Positions 1 to 8,181 of a stretch of 52,189 bases of DNA are shown in pieces. Made by a program: the position numbers and the translations under genes. Position 1 is the first letter of the stretch; each line of letters starts with the position of its first letter. A model generated the notes under the pieces. It saw only the letters and a list, made by a program, of their open reading frames with translations, was not told where the DNA came from and ran no database searches. The DNA is from Kiritimatiellia bacterium (lineage in GTDB: Bacteria > Verrucomicrobiota > Kiritimatiellia > RFP12 > UBA1067), in NCBI GenBank assembly GCA_024405395.1, contig JAKSOW010000006.1, forward strand, positions 1-52,189, in the 5' to 3' direction.

Positions 1-152
1 AAGCGGTCGTAGCCGTGGCCGAGGTTCGTCTTCACCGTCGGGGCGTCAGGCTCGAGGTCGAGGTCCTCGCCGTCGGAGTTGCTTACCCCGGGGGTGGCAG
101 ATTCTGCCACTTTTGCTTCGTCGACGAAGTTGAGGGGATGGATTCTGAAACA
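1..152 (-). CDS. possible partial reading frame running off the left edge
   Basis: On the minus strand this frame is open from a TAG at 153-155 to the window edge. It translates to an acidic, protein-like stretch containing SNSDGEDLDLEPDAP and ending NLGHGYDR. There is no ATG; a GTG at 110-108 is the only likely start. It lies downstream of the secreted protein ending at 276. The family is not recognised, and the region could equally be intergenic, since a short palindrome with a T-run sits at 94-114. Low confidence. Confidence 0.2.
94..114. repeat. short perfect palindrome followed by a T-run
   Basis: Positions 94-101 and 103-110 are an exact inverted repeat (GTGGCAGA / TCTGCCAC), followed by TTTT on the plus strand. 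It could be a small terminator hairpin or a dispersed REP-like palindrome. The T-run is short, so terminator activity is only possible. Confidence 0.35.
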
Positions 153-275
153 CTAGTGACTTCGGACAGTTCACGTTTGCTCGGATCGCCGTCGGTGATT
201 CGGGGGCTCCTGCGGGGAGTTGAGGACCGTCAGGTGAGGCGTCGGAAGTGAAGAGTCTGGAATTGAAGGCGCGGA

Positions 276-2039
276 TCAGCGGATGATGATGCACGAGGTG
301 AGCGGTAGACGTTCGGAAGACAGGCGGAAATTTGAGACGCCCACGCCGCCGGAGCTCGGAGAGCGGGCATCTGTCCAGCGGATGATGAGGTATTGTCCCA
401 CGCCTAGCGTGACGCCCTTCAGCGTGGCCGATTGGGTGTCGCCCCACCATTCGTCCTGATCGGCCTGGATGGTCGTCGTGCAGGGTGGCGCAAAGTCCAG
501 CGCCGGGACAGATGTCCAGCTGCCAGGAGCCGCGGTGTTCACCAGTTCATTCGTCACAAGATATTCAAAGGTGTTGGCCATGGCGACTGTATTCCGGTGG
601 TTCCACTGAACGCCCACATAGGAGATCGTGAAATGATTTCGTGGCGTGCTTGTGTCGTTCAGGAAGGCGATGCCATAGTGGAAATCGCGTTCTGAAGAGC
701 CACGGAATCCCAGCGCACGGTCCTTCTCGATTCCCGTGGCCGGGAGAAACGAGAAGAATCCGCTGGTGGTCGCAGAGGTGGTCGCCAGCCCGATCGTGCC
801 AACGGGTTCTTCACGGTCATTGTGACCCATCCAATAGGGAAGTGGCCAGATGCCGTTGTACCAGGAGGTCTTCGCCGTTATGTTGGAGAGCGCGCTGAAA
901 TTCTCGGCATAAACGCCGTCGGGACACAGAGACAGCGGGAAGGCGCGCAGCACATGCATGCGCGGCGGGTTGGCGAGATCAAGGACGACTGGGGGTGAAG
1001 GCTGCGAATTGTCTTTGGCGTCGGCGGCGAGAGCGGTGACGCGCGCGGCAATCTTGACGATGGGCAGATTCTGGAAATCATGGCGGCAGGCGGTGGTTGT
1101 GATTTCCATGAAGGGGGCTAGGACGGCGGTTCCGGTGCTATGACCCTCGAGAATGCGGATGCCCTCCAGCGCAATGCGTCCGTCCTTCTTGTTGGTGGCG
1201 GAGTGGAAATAGAGCGTGTCTCCGTTGACCAATGTGGGAAGGGGCAGATAGCGGGAAGCAGACTCCTCGGTCAAGGTCAGCACGCCCAAAAGGTTGGTCT
1301 CGCCATTGGCGGTTACGCAGGTAATTGGCATGTCTGCCGCGGTGGTGGCATTGAACCGGCGCGCGGAGACCTCCAAGGTGCAGTTGTCTTTTCCCTGGAC
1401 GAGGATTGGGGCCGGCAGGGAGAGATAACCAGGTTTGGAGGATGAACCGATCTGGATCACGCCGACATTAGGTGTGATGCCATAATAGCAGGCGCTTAGG
1501 CCCCAAGCGGCAGATGTGTCTGTAAGTGCCGAGAAGGTGGCGGGGTCGAGTGCGGTGGAGCTGCCCTTGGACGGGACGCGCGAAAATTTTTCGTCAAAGA
1601 GGGGAATGCCGCTTGTGGCGCCATCAATTCGATTGGTATAGAGCTGCAGCAGATAGCCCGTGGCGTCAACCACGGGGGCCCAAGTAACGTGAAAACTGCC
1701 CTCCACGACATTGGTGATTGCCAGGCCTTGCGGCGGCTCAAGGTTCGTAAGCGTGTAGTTTGCCGTAAAGGAGGTCAATTGCGCTCCGTTTACCGCAGAT
1801 ATGGTGAAGGAACCACCGGAATAGGTGACGCCAAAAGTGGCGCCTTCCGCAAGGTGCGTGCCGGAAAGGACGAAACTCTCAACCGCAGCGGGGTAGTTTG
1901 GCGATGTCCAGGACGTGTCTGAGGTCCTCCAGCCGTTCGTGTTCAGCCCGAGCACGAAGTCAGCCGTATTCACGATGTGCTGGATGCCATGCATGGACAG
2001 GCACAAGAGTGAGGCGGCTGCAAAGGTTGTTATCCTCAT
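276..2039 (-). CDS. secreted protein with fibronectin type III-like segment, function unknown
   Basis: 587 residues from the ATG at 2039, chosen because it begins a signal peptide (MRITTFAAASLLCLSMHG). An in-frame ATG at 2069 is the alternative. Neither start has a clear Shine-Dalgarno sequence. After the signal, about residues 60-130 look like an FnIII-type beta domain (VTWAPVVDATGYLLQLY). The rest is beta-rich, with phrases typical of large extracellular proteins of the PVC group (ISYVGVQWNHRN, WTDARSPSSGGVGVSNF). No catalytic motif was found. The gene is divergent from the GH28 gene at 2181, and a TGG-TATACT box sits 45 nt upstream. Likely an extracellular or cell-surface protein; its role is not known. 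Confidence 0.7.
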   Translation of the reverse strand: MRITTFAAASLLCLSMHGIQHIVNTADFVLGLNTNGWRTSDTSWTSPNYPAAVESFVLSGTHLAEGATFGVTYSGGSFTISAVNGAQLTSFTANYTLTNLEPPQGLAITNVVEGSFHVTWAPVVDATGYLLQLYTNRIDGATSGIPLFDEKFSRVPSKGSSTALDPATFSALTDTSAAWGLSACYYGITPNVGVIQIGSSSKPGYLSLPAPILVQGKDNCTLEVSARRFNATTAADMPITCVTANGETNLLGVLTLTEESASRYLPLPTLVNGDTLYFHSATNKKDGRIALEGIRILEGHSTGTAVLAPFMEITTTACRHDFQNLPIVKIAARVTALAADAKDNSQPSPPVVLDLANPPRMHVLRAFPLSLCPDGVYAENFSALSNITAKTSWYNGIWPLPYWMGHNDREEPVGTIGLATTSATTSGFFSFLPATGIEKDRALGFRGSSERDFHYGIAFLNDTSTPRNHFTISYVGVQWNHRNTVAMANTFEYLVTNELVNTAAPGSWTSVPALDFAPPCTTTIQADQDEWWGDTQSATLKGVTLGVGQYLIIRWTDARSPSSGGVGVSNFRLSSERLPLTSCIIIR

Positions 2040-2084
2040 GATGACTACAATCGGAAAATTCCAGGACATCGAAGAAAGATGTTG

Positions 2085-2093
2085 AGTATACCA
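2085..2093 (-). promoter_or_regulatory. extended -10 promoter for the secreted protein ending at 276
   Basis: On the minus strand TGG precedes TATACT (2090-2085). No good -35 is seen at 17 bp, so this would be an extended -10 promoter giving a leader of about 40 nt. Confidence 0.45.
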
Positions 2094-2144
2094 CAACTCG
2101 CGTAGCCCTCGTCGATCAAAATTGAAAAATCTTCGCCTTTGGAT

Positions 2145-2173
2145 TTGCCTCAGGTGGTCCTATCTGCTATAAT
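2145..2173 (+). promoter_or_regulatory. sigma-70-type promoter, predicted leaderless, for GH28
   Basis: TTGCCT at 2145-2150, a 17-bp spacer, then TATAAT at 2168-2173 preceded by TGC. The GH28 ATG is at 2181, only 7 nt after the -10 box, so transcription should begin at or within a base or two of the start codon. There is no room for a Shine-Dalgarno sequence. Confidence 0.7.
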
Positions 2174-2180
2174 CCGCCAC

Positions 2181-3464
2181 ATGAAGAACTCTTTGGCGCG
2201 TATGATTCCATCTGTCTCGTTGGTGCTGACGGCATTGTCCTTTTCGTCCTTGGCTGTTGTGGCGGATGCCGGCTCATGTGCGCCCGGACAGTCGCCCTCG
2301 GAGAAAGATTCCATCCAGGCCCGAGTGGATGCATGTGCCGCGAAGGGCGGTGGGCGCGTGGTGGTGCCCGCCGGCGAATGGAATACGGGGCCGATCCATC
2401 TGCGCAGCAACATCGAGCTCCATCTGGAGGAGGGTGCCAAGCTCATCTTCTCGCCGAATCCCGACGACTACCGCCCGCTCGTGCGTTCCAGCTTCAGCTG
2501 CATCGAGTGTTATGCGCTCTCGCCGCTGGTCTACGGCTATGGCTGCACGAATGTCGCCGTCACGGGCAAGGGCACGCTGATGCCGCAGATGGACGTCTGG
2601 AAAGTGTGGTTTGACCGCAATACGCCGGGCATGCTGGCGGCAATGGGGCAGCTCTACGCCTGGGGTGAAAGCGATGAACCCGTGGAGAATCGGCGTGCGC
2701 CGGATCTGCCGGGGGCGCGCTTCCGTCCGTGTTGCGTCGAGTTCGAACGGTGCCAGAACGTGCGGCTCGAGGATTTCCGCGTGCGGGAGAGTCCGCTTTG
2801 GACCGTGCATCTGCGCCTGTGCGAGAATGTGCATGTGCGCGGACTCGATCTGCAGGCGCGTGGGCACAACAACGATGGCATCGACGTGGACGCTTCGAAG
2901 CACGTGCTGATCGAGGACTGCATTCTGGACCAAGGCGACGACGGCATTGTGATCAAGTCGGGCCGCGACCGTGATGGGCGGCGCGTGGGCGTCTCCTGCG
3001 AGGATGTGGAGATCCGCAACTGCACGGCCCGTCTGGGGCATACGCTCATCGCCATCGGCAGCGAGGTGGCGGGTGGTGTGCGCAACATCCGCATGTACAA
3101 CTGTCGGGCAACGGGGCCAATGCTCACCTTGCTGTCCATCAAGACCAGTGACCGCAAGGGCGGCTTCATCGACAACATCGTCATCTCCAACATCACGGCG
3201 ACGGTCATGTCGCGGGATTTGCTGCGCATCGCGACTGATGTGGACTACCAATGGCGCAAGTACGAGCCGCGTGAGCGGATCGTGACGCCCATCACCAACA
3301 TCCACGTGGCCGACGTCTCCTGCGAGAAGGCGGATCGGGTCTACAACCTGAAGGGCGATGCGCGATTGCCGGTGAAGAACGTGACGATCCGCAATCTGCG
3401 TGCCGCAAGCGTGGTCCACCCCGACAACATAGTGGAGAACATTGAGGGGTTCGTGAAGGAGTAG
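2181..3464 (+). CDS. secreted glycoside hydrolase family 28 (polygalacturonase-like)
   Basis: 427 residues. The ATG at 2181 was chosen because it starts a signal peptide and lies right after the promoter; an in-frame upstream ATG at 2139 lies within the promoter. The protein is a right-handed parallel beta-helix of GH28 type. It shows NNDGID with D232, QGDDG with D253/D254 (the family catalytic aspartates), and GHTLIAIGSE with H287. The usual RIK substrate-binding motif appears as SIK. GH28 enzymes hydrolyse alpha-1,4 bonds in polygalacturonan or rhamnogalacturonan; which one cannot be read here. Next to a KduD-like gene, it supports uronate or pectin use. A second, divergent GH28 gene lies at 46461-47879. 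Confidence 0.9.
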   Translation: MKNSLARMIPSVSLVLTALSFSSLAVVADAGSCAPGQSPSEKDSIQARVDACAAKGGGRVVVPAGEWNTGPIHLRSNIELHLEEGAKLIFSPNPDDYRPLVRSSFSCIECYALSPLVYGYGCTNVAVTGKGTLMPQMDVWKVWFDRNTPGMLAAMGQLYAWGESDEPVENRRAPDLPGARFRPCCVEFERCQNVRLEDFRVRESPLWTVHLRLCENVHVRGLDLQARGHNNDGIDVDASKHVLIEDCILDQGDDGIVIKSGRDRDGRRVGVSCEDVEIRNCTARLGHTLIAIGSEVAGGVRNIRMYNCRATGPMLTLLSIKTSDRKGGFIDNIVISNITATVMSRDLLRIATDVDYQWRKYEPRERIVTPITNIHVADVSCEKADRVYNLKGDARLPVKNVTIRNLRAASVVHPDNIVENIEGFVKE

Positions 3465-3517
3465 CCGGAGGCGCAGACGGACCTTGGACCAGCGCCACTG
3501 AAAAACTTGGCGTGCAG

Positions 3518-3547
3518 TTGCCGAATGGAGGCGTCATGTGGTATAAT
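3518..3547 (+). promoter_or_regulatory. promoter upstream of the KduD-like gene
   Basis: TTGCCG at 3518-3523, an 18-bp spacer, then TATAAT at 3542-3547 with an upstream TGG (extended -10). A leader of about 40 nt carries an AAGGAG ribosome site at 3581-3586 before the ATG at 3593. It likely drives the 3593-7420 gene run. Confidence 0.7.
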
Positions 3548-3592
3548 ACCGAAGATTTTATCAACTATCACCCATAATCAAAGGAGCAGAAG

Positions 3593-4357
3593 ATGATTCT
3601 CGAACAGTTCAAGCTTGACGGCAAGATTGCCATCGTCACCGGCGCGGGCCGCGGCATTGGCCAGGCGTATGCGATTGGTCTCGCGGAGGCGGGTGCGGAC
3701 GTCGCGATTGTGGACGTCATCGACATGGACGAGACGATTGCCGCCATCGAGAAGCTCGGCCGCAAGGCCATCGGCATCAAGGCCGACCTCTCCAAGGGCG
3801 AAAAGGAAGCGCCGAAGATCGTCGCCAAGGTCGTCAAGGCGTTCAAGAAGGTCGACATCCTCGTCAACAACGCTGGCATCATCCGCCGCGAGCCGTTCGC
3901 CGAGCACAGCGCGAAGAACTGGAACGACGTGATCGCCATCAACCTCTCCACCCCGTTCTTCCTCTCGCAGGCCGTCGTCCGCCAGATGCAGAAGCAGGGC
4001 AAGGGCGGCAAGATCATCAACATCGCCTCGATGCTCTCGTTCCAGGGCGGCATCCTCGTCCCGGGCTACGCGGCCTCGAAGGGCGGCATCAAGTCGCTCA
4101 CGATGCTCATGGCCAACGAGCTCTCGAAGGACCGCATCTGCGTGAACGCGATCGCCCCGGGCTACATCGCCACGGCCAACACCGCGCCGATCCGCGCCGA
4201 CAAGAAGCGCAACAAGGCGATTCTCGACCGCATTCCCGCGGGCCGCTGGGGCACCCCGGACGACCTCAAGGGCATCTGCGTGTTCCTCGCCGCGCCGGCT
4301 TCCGACTACATGACGGGCTACACCTACGCGTGCGACGGCGGCTGGCTGGCCCGCTAA
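3593..4357 (+). CDS. kduD: short-chain dehydrogenase, KduD-like (2-dehydro-3-deoxy-D-gluconate 5-dehydrogenase family)
   Basis: 254 residues, the normal length of a classical SDR. The N-terminal NAD(P)-binding motif is TGAGRGIGQA, NNAG follows, and the catalytic set is Ser in NIASMLSFQGG with YAASKGG (Tyr-x3-Lys). The opening MILEQFKLDGKIAIVTG is typical of the KduD/2-deoxy-gluconate dehydrogenase subgroup. KduD interconverts diketo-deoxy-uronate and KDG in pectin or alginate breakdown, which fits the GH28 gene upstream. Substrate within the SDR family is hard to fix from sequence, so the symbol is provisional. The gene has a strong AAGGAG ribosome site and is followed 21 nt later by the DUF1080 gene. 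Confidence 0.8.
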   Translation: MILEQFKLDGKIAIVTGAGRGIGQAYAIGLAEAGADVAIVDVIDMDETIAAIEKLGRKAIGIKADLSKGEKEAPKIVAKVVKAFKKVDILVNNAGIIRREPFAEHSAKNWNDVIAINLSTPFFLSQAVVRQMQKQGKGGKIINIASMLSFQGGILVPGYAASKGGIKSLTMLMANELSKDRICVNAIAPGYIATANTAPIRADKKRNKAILDRIPAGRWGTPDDLKGICVFLAAPASDYMTGYTYACDGGWLAR

Positions 4358-4378
4358 CGTGGTGAAGGAGTGATCACG

Positions 4379-5458
4379 ATGCGCATTTCTCCGATGATTG
4401 TGGCCGGCGGCATGCTGGCCATAGGTCTGGTTCTGGCGTCTGGTTGCGCCACGGCTCCGGCGGCCAATGAATGTGGCTGCACGCCGTGCGCCTGCAGCAA
4501 GGCCTGCGACTGCTTCGCCGGCCGCTGGGCGTTCAACGACTGCAGCCTGTGGATGGGCGTGAAGAAGGGCGCCGACGGTGCCTACACGGCCACCATCCTC
4601 TGGGGCGGCGGCTCGCCCATCGTCCAGGACAGCGCCGTGGTGGAGGATGGCGCACTCGTGATCACGTCCTGCCGTCAGGAGGGCCAGGCCCGCGCCTACG
4701 GCAAGGACCTGCCCGTGCTCAAGCCCGAGCAGAAGACCATTGACCGCACCGAGATGCGCGTCAAGAACGGCGTGGCCACGCTCGTGTGCACGCAGACCGA
4801 CGGCAACGGCAAGGCGCGCGGCACGAAGCGCACCTACACCGCCACGCGCATCCCCGCGATTCCGGCGGCGCCGTGCCTGGCGTCGATCAAGTATGGTCAG
4901 CCGATCAATCTCCTTGCCGGCATCGAAGGCTGGGAGCCGATGGGCGACGCCACGAAGCGCCATTTCGGCTGGACGATGAAGGACGGCGTGCTCTCGAACC
5001 GCATCGCGCGCAAGCCGGACGGTACGCCGAAGCACGGCGACCTCAACATCCGCACGAAACGCGCGGACTTCGCTGACTTCAAGATCTCGTACGACGTGCG
5101 CGTGCTGCCCAACTGCAACTCGGGCGTGTATCTGCGCGGCATCTACGAACTACAGGTGCTCGACAGCTACGGCAAGCCCGTCAACTGCCACAACATGGCC
5201 GCGCTCTACGGGCGCGTCACGCCGAAGGTGGCGGCCGAAAAGCCCGCCAACGAGTGGCAGCATGTCGACGCGATTCTCTGTGACCGCCACATCACCGTGG
5301 TGCTCAACGGACAGACGATCATCGACAACGCGCCCATCGAGGGCGTGACCGGCGGCGCGATCACCTCCAACGAATTCGTGCCCGGCCCCATCTATCTGCA
5401 GGGCGACCATTCGGACGCCGACTACCGGAACATGGTGCTCACCCCCATTGTGAAGTGA
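4379..5458 (+). CDS. DUF1080 lipoprotein (3-keto-disaccharide hydrolase-like)
   Basis: 359 residues. The ATG at 4379 was chosen because AAGGAG at 4365-4370 is 8 nt upstream; a GTG at 4370 overlaps that site. A lipoprotein signal ends LVLASGC with Cys23, followed by a Cys-rich stretch (CGCTPCACSKACDC, about residues 34-47). A first beta-sandwich-like part is followed by a DUF1080 jelly-roll at about 165-355 (DFKISYDVRVLPNCNSGVYLRG, DRHITVVLNG). DUF1080 proteins include 3-keto-glycoside hydrolases/lyases, and the next gene is a Gfo/Idh/MocA oxidoreductase of the kind that makes 3-keto sugars. The pairing supports that role, but activity is inferred. The Cys cluster near the lipid anchor is unusual. 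Confidence 0.8.
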   Translation: MRISPMIVAGGMLAIGLVLASGCATAPAANECGCTPCACSKACDCFAGRWAFNDCSLWMGVKKGADGAYTATILWGGGSPIVQDSAVVEDGALVITSCRQEGQARAYGKDLPVLKPEQKTIDRTEMRVKNGVATLVCTQTDGNGKARGTKRTYTATRIPAIPAAPCLASIKYGQPINLLAGIEGWEPMGDATKRHFGWTMKDGVLSNRIARKPDGTPKHGDLNIRTKRADFADFKISYDVRVLPNCNSGVYLRGIYELQVLDSYGKPVNCHNMAALYGRVTPKVAAEKPANEWQHVDAILCDRHITVVLNGQTIIDNAPIEGVTGGAITSNEFVPGPIYLQGDHSDADYRNMVLTPIVK

Positions 5459-5459
5459 C

Positions 5460-6833
5460 ATGAGACTAAGCAGACGCAACTTCGTAGCTACGGCCGCGGC
5501 TTTCGCGGGTTTCCCCTTCCTGAGGGCAGCGGCCGCCTCGCCGAACGGCAAGGTGAACATGGCGTTCGTCGGCATCGGCCATCAGGCCCGAAACGACTTC
5601 AACATGTTCGCCTATTATAAGGACCTGGTGAACGTTGTTGCGTTCTGCGATACCCAGATGGGGGCCGACCACACGCTGGATGTGCTGAAGGCCTACCCGA
5701 ACATCCCGCGCTACCATGACTTCCGCAAGATGCTGGACGAACATGCGCGCGAGATTGACGCCGTGTGCATCGCCACGCCCGACTTCGCGCATTTCCCTGC
5801 GGCGATGCTGGCGATGTCGATGGGCAAGGCCGTCTACTGCGAGAAGCCCATGGGCAACTGCTTCCGCGAGGTTGCCCTGATGATGGCCGCCGCGAAAAAG
5901 TACAAGGTGGTCACCCAGATGGGCAACCAGGGTCATTCCGACGCCAACTACTGGCAGATGAAGACCCTCGTCGAGAAGGGGTGCCTGAAGGACGCGGTGC
6001 ACATGGATGCCTACATGTGCGCCAACAATCGGCGCTGGTTCAAGTGGAACGGCACACTGACGGAAATGCCGGGCGAGGAATCCGAACCGGCCGAGATGGA
6101 GTGGGACATCTGGCTTTCGCAGCGTCCGTTCCGCCCCTTCAACCACAATTTCATCAATGGGGACTGGCGCTGCTTCTATGAGTACGGCACTGGTGCCCTG
6201 GGCGACTGGGGCGCGCATCTTTTCGATGCGGCGCACGAGTTCCTGAAGTTGGGTCTGCCCTGCCGCATCGAGACCGTTAAGAACGATCGCCGCACGCCGG
6301 TGGTATTCCCGATGGCCTCCACGGTGCGCTACGTGTTCCCGGCGCGTGGGGAAGGCTTCCCCGAGTTCACGCTGGACTGGCATGACGGAGCCGGCAACTT
6401 TCCCAAGCCGGTCGCCAACGTCACGGACCGCAAGTGGCAGCGCAAGACCAATGGCGCCGAGCTTCACCTCAAGGACGGGCGCGTGTTTGCGCGCGGTAGT
6501 CACGGGTCGCCGCTGCAGCTCATCGCTGGCGCGGATCCCCGTGATGCCGACGTCAAGGCGATGCTCAAGGACTTCCCCAAGGGGAAGAGCGGGCACTATC
6601 TCAACTTCCTCAAGGCCGTCAAGGGCGAAGAGCCTGCCAATTCCGACTTTGCCGTCGCGGGCCCGCTTTCGCAGGTGATGGCGCTCGGCGCGCTGGCGCA
6701 GCGTCTGGCCGCACCCAAGCTGGAGTTTGACCTCAAGACGCAGCGGTTCGTCGGTTCGGATGAGGCCAATGCGCTTCTGGACGGTCCGCCTGTTCGCAAG
6801 GGGTGGGAAGAGTTCGAGAAGTTGGGGGCGTAA
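5460..6833 (+). CDS. Tat-exported Gfo/Idh/MocA family oxidoreductase
   Basis: 457 residues, starting 1 nt after the DUF1080 stop, so translation is probably coupled. The N-terminus MRLSRRNFVATAAAFAG is a twin-arginine signal, meaning the protein is exported folded with its nicotinamide cofactor. A Rossmann domain follows (NMAFVGIGHQARNDF, about 34-150) with the family motif CEKPMGN carrying the conserved Glu-Lys-Pro. The C-terminal half is the substrate domain (GTGALGDWGAHLFDAAHEFL). It would oxidise or reduce a sugar in the periplasm, plausibly forming a 3-keto-glycoside for the DUF1080 partner. The exact substrate is unknown. Confidence 0.87.
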   Translation: MRLSRRNFVATAAAFAGFPFLRAAAASPNGKVNMAFVGIGHQARNDFNMFAYYKDLVNVVAFCDTQMGADHTLDVLKAYPNIPRYHDFRKMLDEHAREIDAVCIATPDFAHFPAAMLAMSMGKAVYCEKPMGNCFREVALMMAAAKKYKVVTQMGNQGHSDANYWQMKTLVEKGCLKDAVHMDAYMCANNRRWFKWNGTLTEMPGEESEPAEMEWDIWLSQRPFRPFNHNFINGDWRCFYEYGTGALGDWGAHLFDAAHEFLKLGLPCRIETVKNDRRTPVVFPMASTVRYVFPARGEGFPEFTLDWHDGAGNFPKPVANVTDRKWQRKTNGAELHLKDGRVFARGSHGSPLQLIAGADPRDADVKAMLKDFPKGKSGHYLNFLKAVKGEEPANSDFAVAGPLSQVMALGALAQRLAAPKLEFDLKTQRFVGSDEANALLDGPPVRKGWEEFEKLGA

Positions 6834-6835
6834 GG

Positions 6836-7420
6836 ATGCTGACTTTCTGGTTCTTCGTTTTGGGCATTCCGCTCGCCTTGGGCGGCGCCTTTGCGCTGGC
6901 GTGTCCCACCAAGGCCGCCGAACTGCTGGTGAAGTTCCCGCGCAACGCGCTGGCGGGTGCTGTGCTTTGCGCATTGGGCTGGTTCGGCACGGCGTATGAG
7001 GTGGACACGATCGGCATCGATGTCTTTGACCGCATTGTGCGTCGGTTCTGGTTCCTGTCGAGTGACGTGCCGGGCGCCGTGTGGATCTGGGCCATCGTGC
7101 TGACGGTGCTGACGTGCCTGTGGATGTCGAATCTGCTGCCGATTCGCGGCGTGGCGGCAATCTTCATGCTGTTCCCCGCCGAGCTGTTTCCGTCCATCCG
7201 CCTATGCGACACGGCCTGGCGCCTGACGCTTGTGGTGTTCGCCTACCTTTGCGCGAGCGCGGGCATGTTCGCGATGTTCTATCCCTGGCGGATTCGTCAG
7301 GTGTGGGCGTGGATTGCGGAAAACCGCACGCGTGTACTCGCCTATGGTGCGTTCCATGCTGTGTGGGGTGCGCTCTTTTTGGTGTTGGGAGCCTGTGCTG
7401 CAGCGGGCCTCCTGAAGTGA
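6836..7420 (+). CDS. integral membrane protein of unknown function
   Basis: 194 residues from the ATG at 6836, directly after the previous stop (TAAGGATG). Five or six hydrophobic helices are visible, for example FWFFVLGIPLALGGAFALA, VWIWAIVLTVLTCLWM and FHAVWGALFLVLGACAAAG. No known transporter or enzyme motif was found. It sits between the oxidoreductase and a response regulator whose GTG start follows by 1 nt, so it is probably co-transcribed with both. Confidence 0.7.
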   Translation: MLTFWFFVLGIPLALGGAFALACPTKAAELLVKFPRNALAGAVLCALGWFGTAYEVDTIGIDVFDRIVRRFWFLSSDVPGAVWIWAIVLTVLTCLWMSNLLPIRGVAAIFMLFPAELFPSIRLCDTAWRLTLVVFAYLCASAGMFAMFYPWRIRQVWAWIAENRTRVLAYGAFHAVWGALFLVLGACAAAGLLK

Positions 7421-7421
7421 G

Positions 7422-8162
7422 GTGCCCGTGGCCGAGATCCTCATTGCCGAAGACGAGAAGAACGTACGCGAAGGCCTGGAGGACCTTTTCGTCGGTGCGG
7501 GCTACGCGGTGAGGTCGGTCGCGGACGGAGAGGCCGTGGTCAAGGCCTGCGCCAAGCGGCGCCCTGATCTGCTTCTGCTTGATGTGATGATGCCGGCGAA
7601 AGACGGTTTTGCGGCGCTCACGGAGCTACGGCGCAAGGACGCCACGCTGCCCATCATCATGTTGACCGCCCGAGGCGACCAGATCGACAAGGTCAAGGGC
7701 CTGGGGCTGGGCGCCGACGACTATGTCACCAAGCCCTTTGACGTCGAGGAGCTGTTGGCGCGCGTGGCGCGTGCCCTTGCGCGGACCGCGGCGCTGAATG
7801 AGGGGACAATCGAGAATGTGCGCACGACGGAAGATTCGGCCAACCTTGACGGGGACGCGCCCTTCCCCTTCGCGAAAGGCCTGGTGGATCCTATCCGTCT
7901 TCAGTTGACGGGGATTCAGATTGCGCCCATATCCCTTACGCCACGCGAGGTCGGTATCCTGCGTCTTCTGGTACGCCACCCGGGTGAGCCGTTGGGACGC
8001 GATCACCTGCTGGGCACGCTATGGGGTGTTGGCTATGCGGGCAGTACGCGCACGCTGGACCAGCACATAGCCCAGCTCCGCAAGAAGCTCGGCCGTCAGG
8101 CCAGTTGCATCGAGACCATTTCTGGCATCGGCTACCGCTACATGCCGTCAACGGTCGTGTGA
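7422..8162 (+). CDS. OmpR-family response regulator (orphan)
   Basis: 246 residues from GTG 7422 (a GTG at 7428 is also possible). The N-terminal receiver domain has the acidic pair E10/D11, phospho-acceptor D54 in LLLLDVMMPAKDG, and the conserved Lys in YVTKPFD. A linker of about 50 residues leads to a C-terminal winged-helix DNA-binding domain (LTPREVGILRLLVRHPG, LDQHIAQLRKKLG, ISGIGYRY). No histidine kinase lies next to it. It could control the neighbouring carbohydrate genes, but no target site was identified. The downstream gene begins 19 nt later. Confidence 0.9.
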   Translation: MPVAEILIAEDEKNVREGLEDLFVGAGYAVRSVADGEAVVKACAKRRPDLLLLDVMMPAKDGFAALTELRRKDATLPIIMLTARGDQIDKVKGLGLGADDYVTKPFDVEELLARVARALARTAALNEGTIENVRTTEDSANLDGDAPFPFAKGLVDPIRLQLTGIQIAPISLTPREVGILRLLVRHPGEPLGRDHLLGTLWGVGYAGSTRTLDQHIAQLRKKLGRQASCIETISGIGYRYMPSTVV

Positions 8163-8181
8163 AGGAGAGATCTGCTCGGCT

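Noticed and set aside
3578..5035. 485-codon open frame on the minus strand opposite kduD and DUF1080
   Set aside because: Composition is that of a GC-driven antisense frame; both plus-strand genes are clear.
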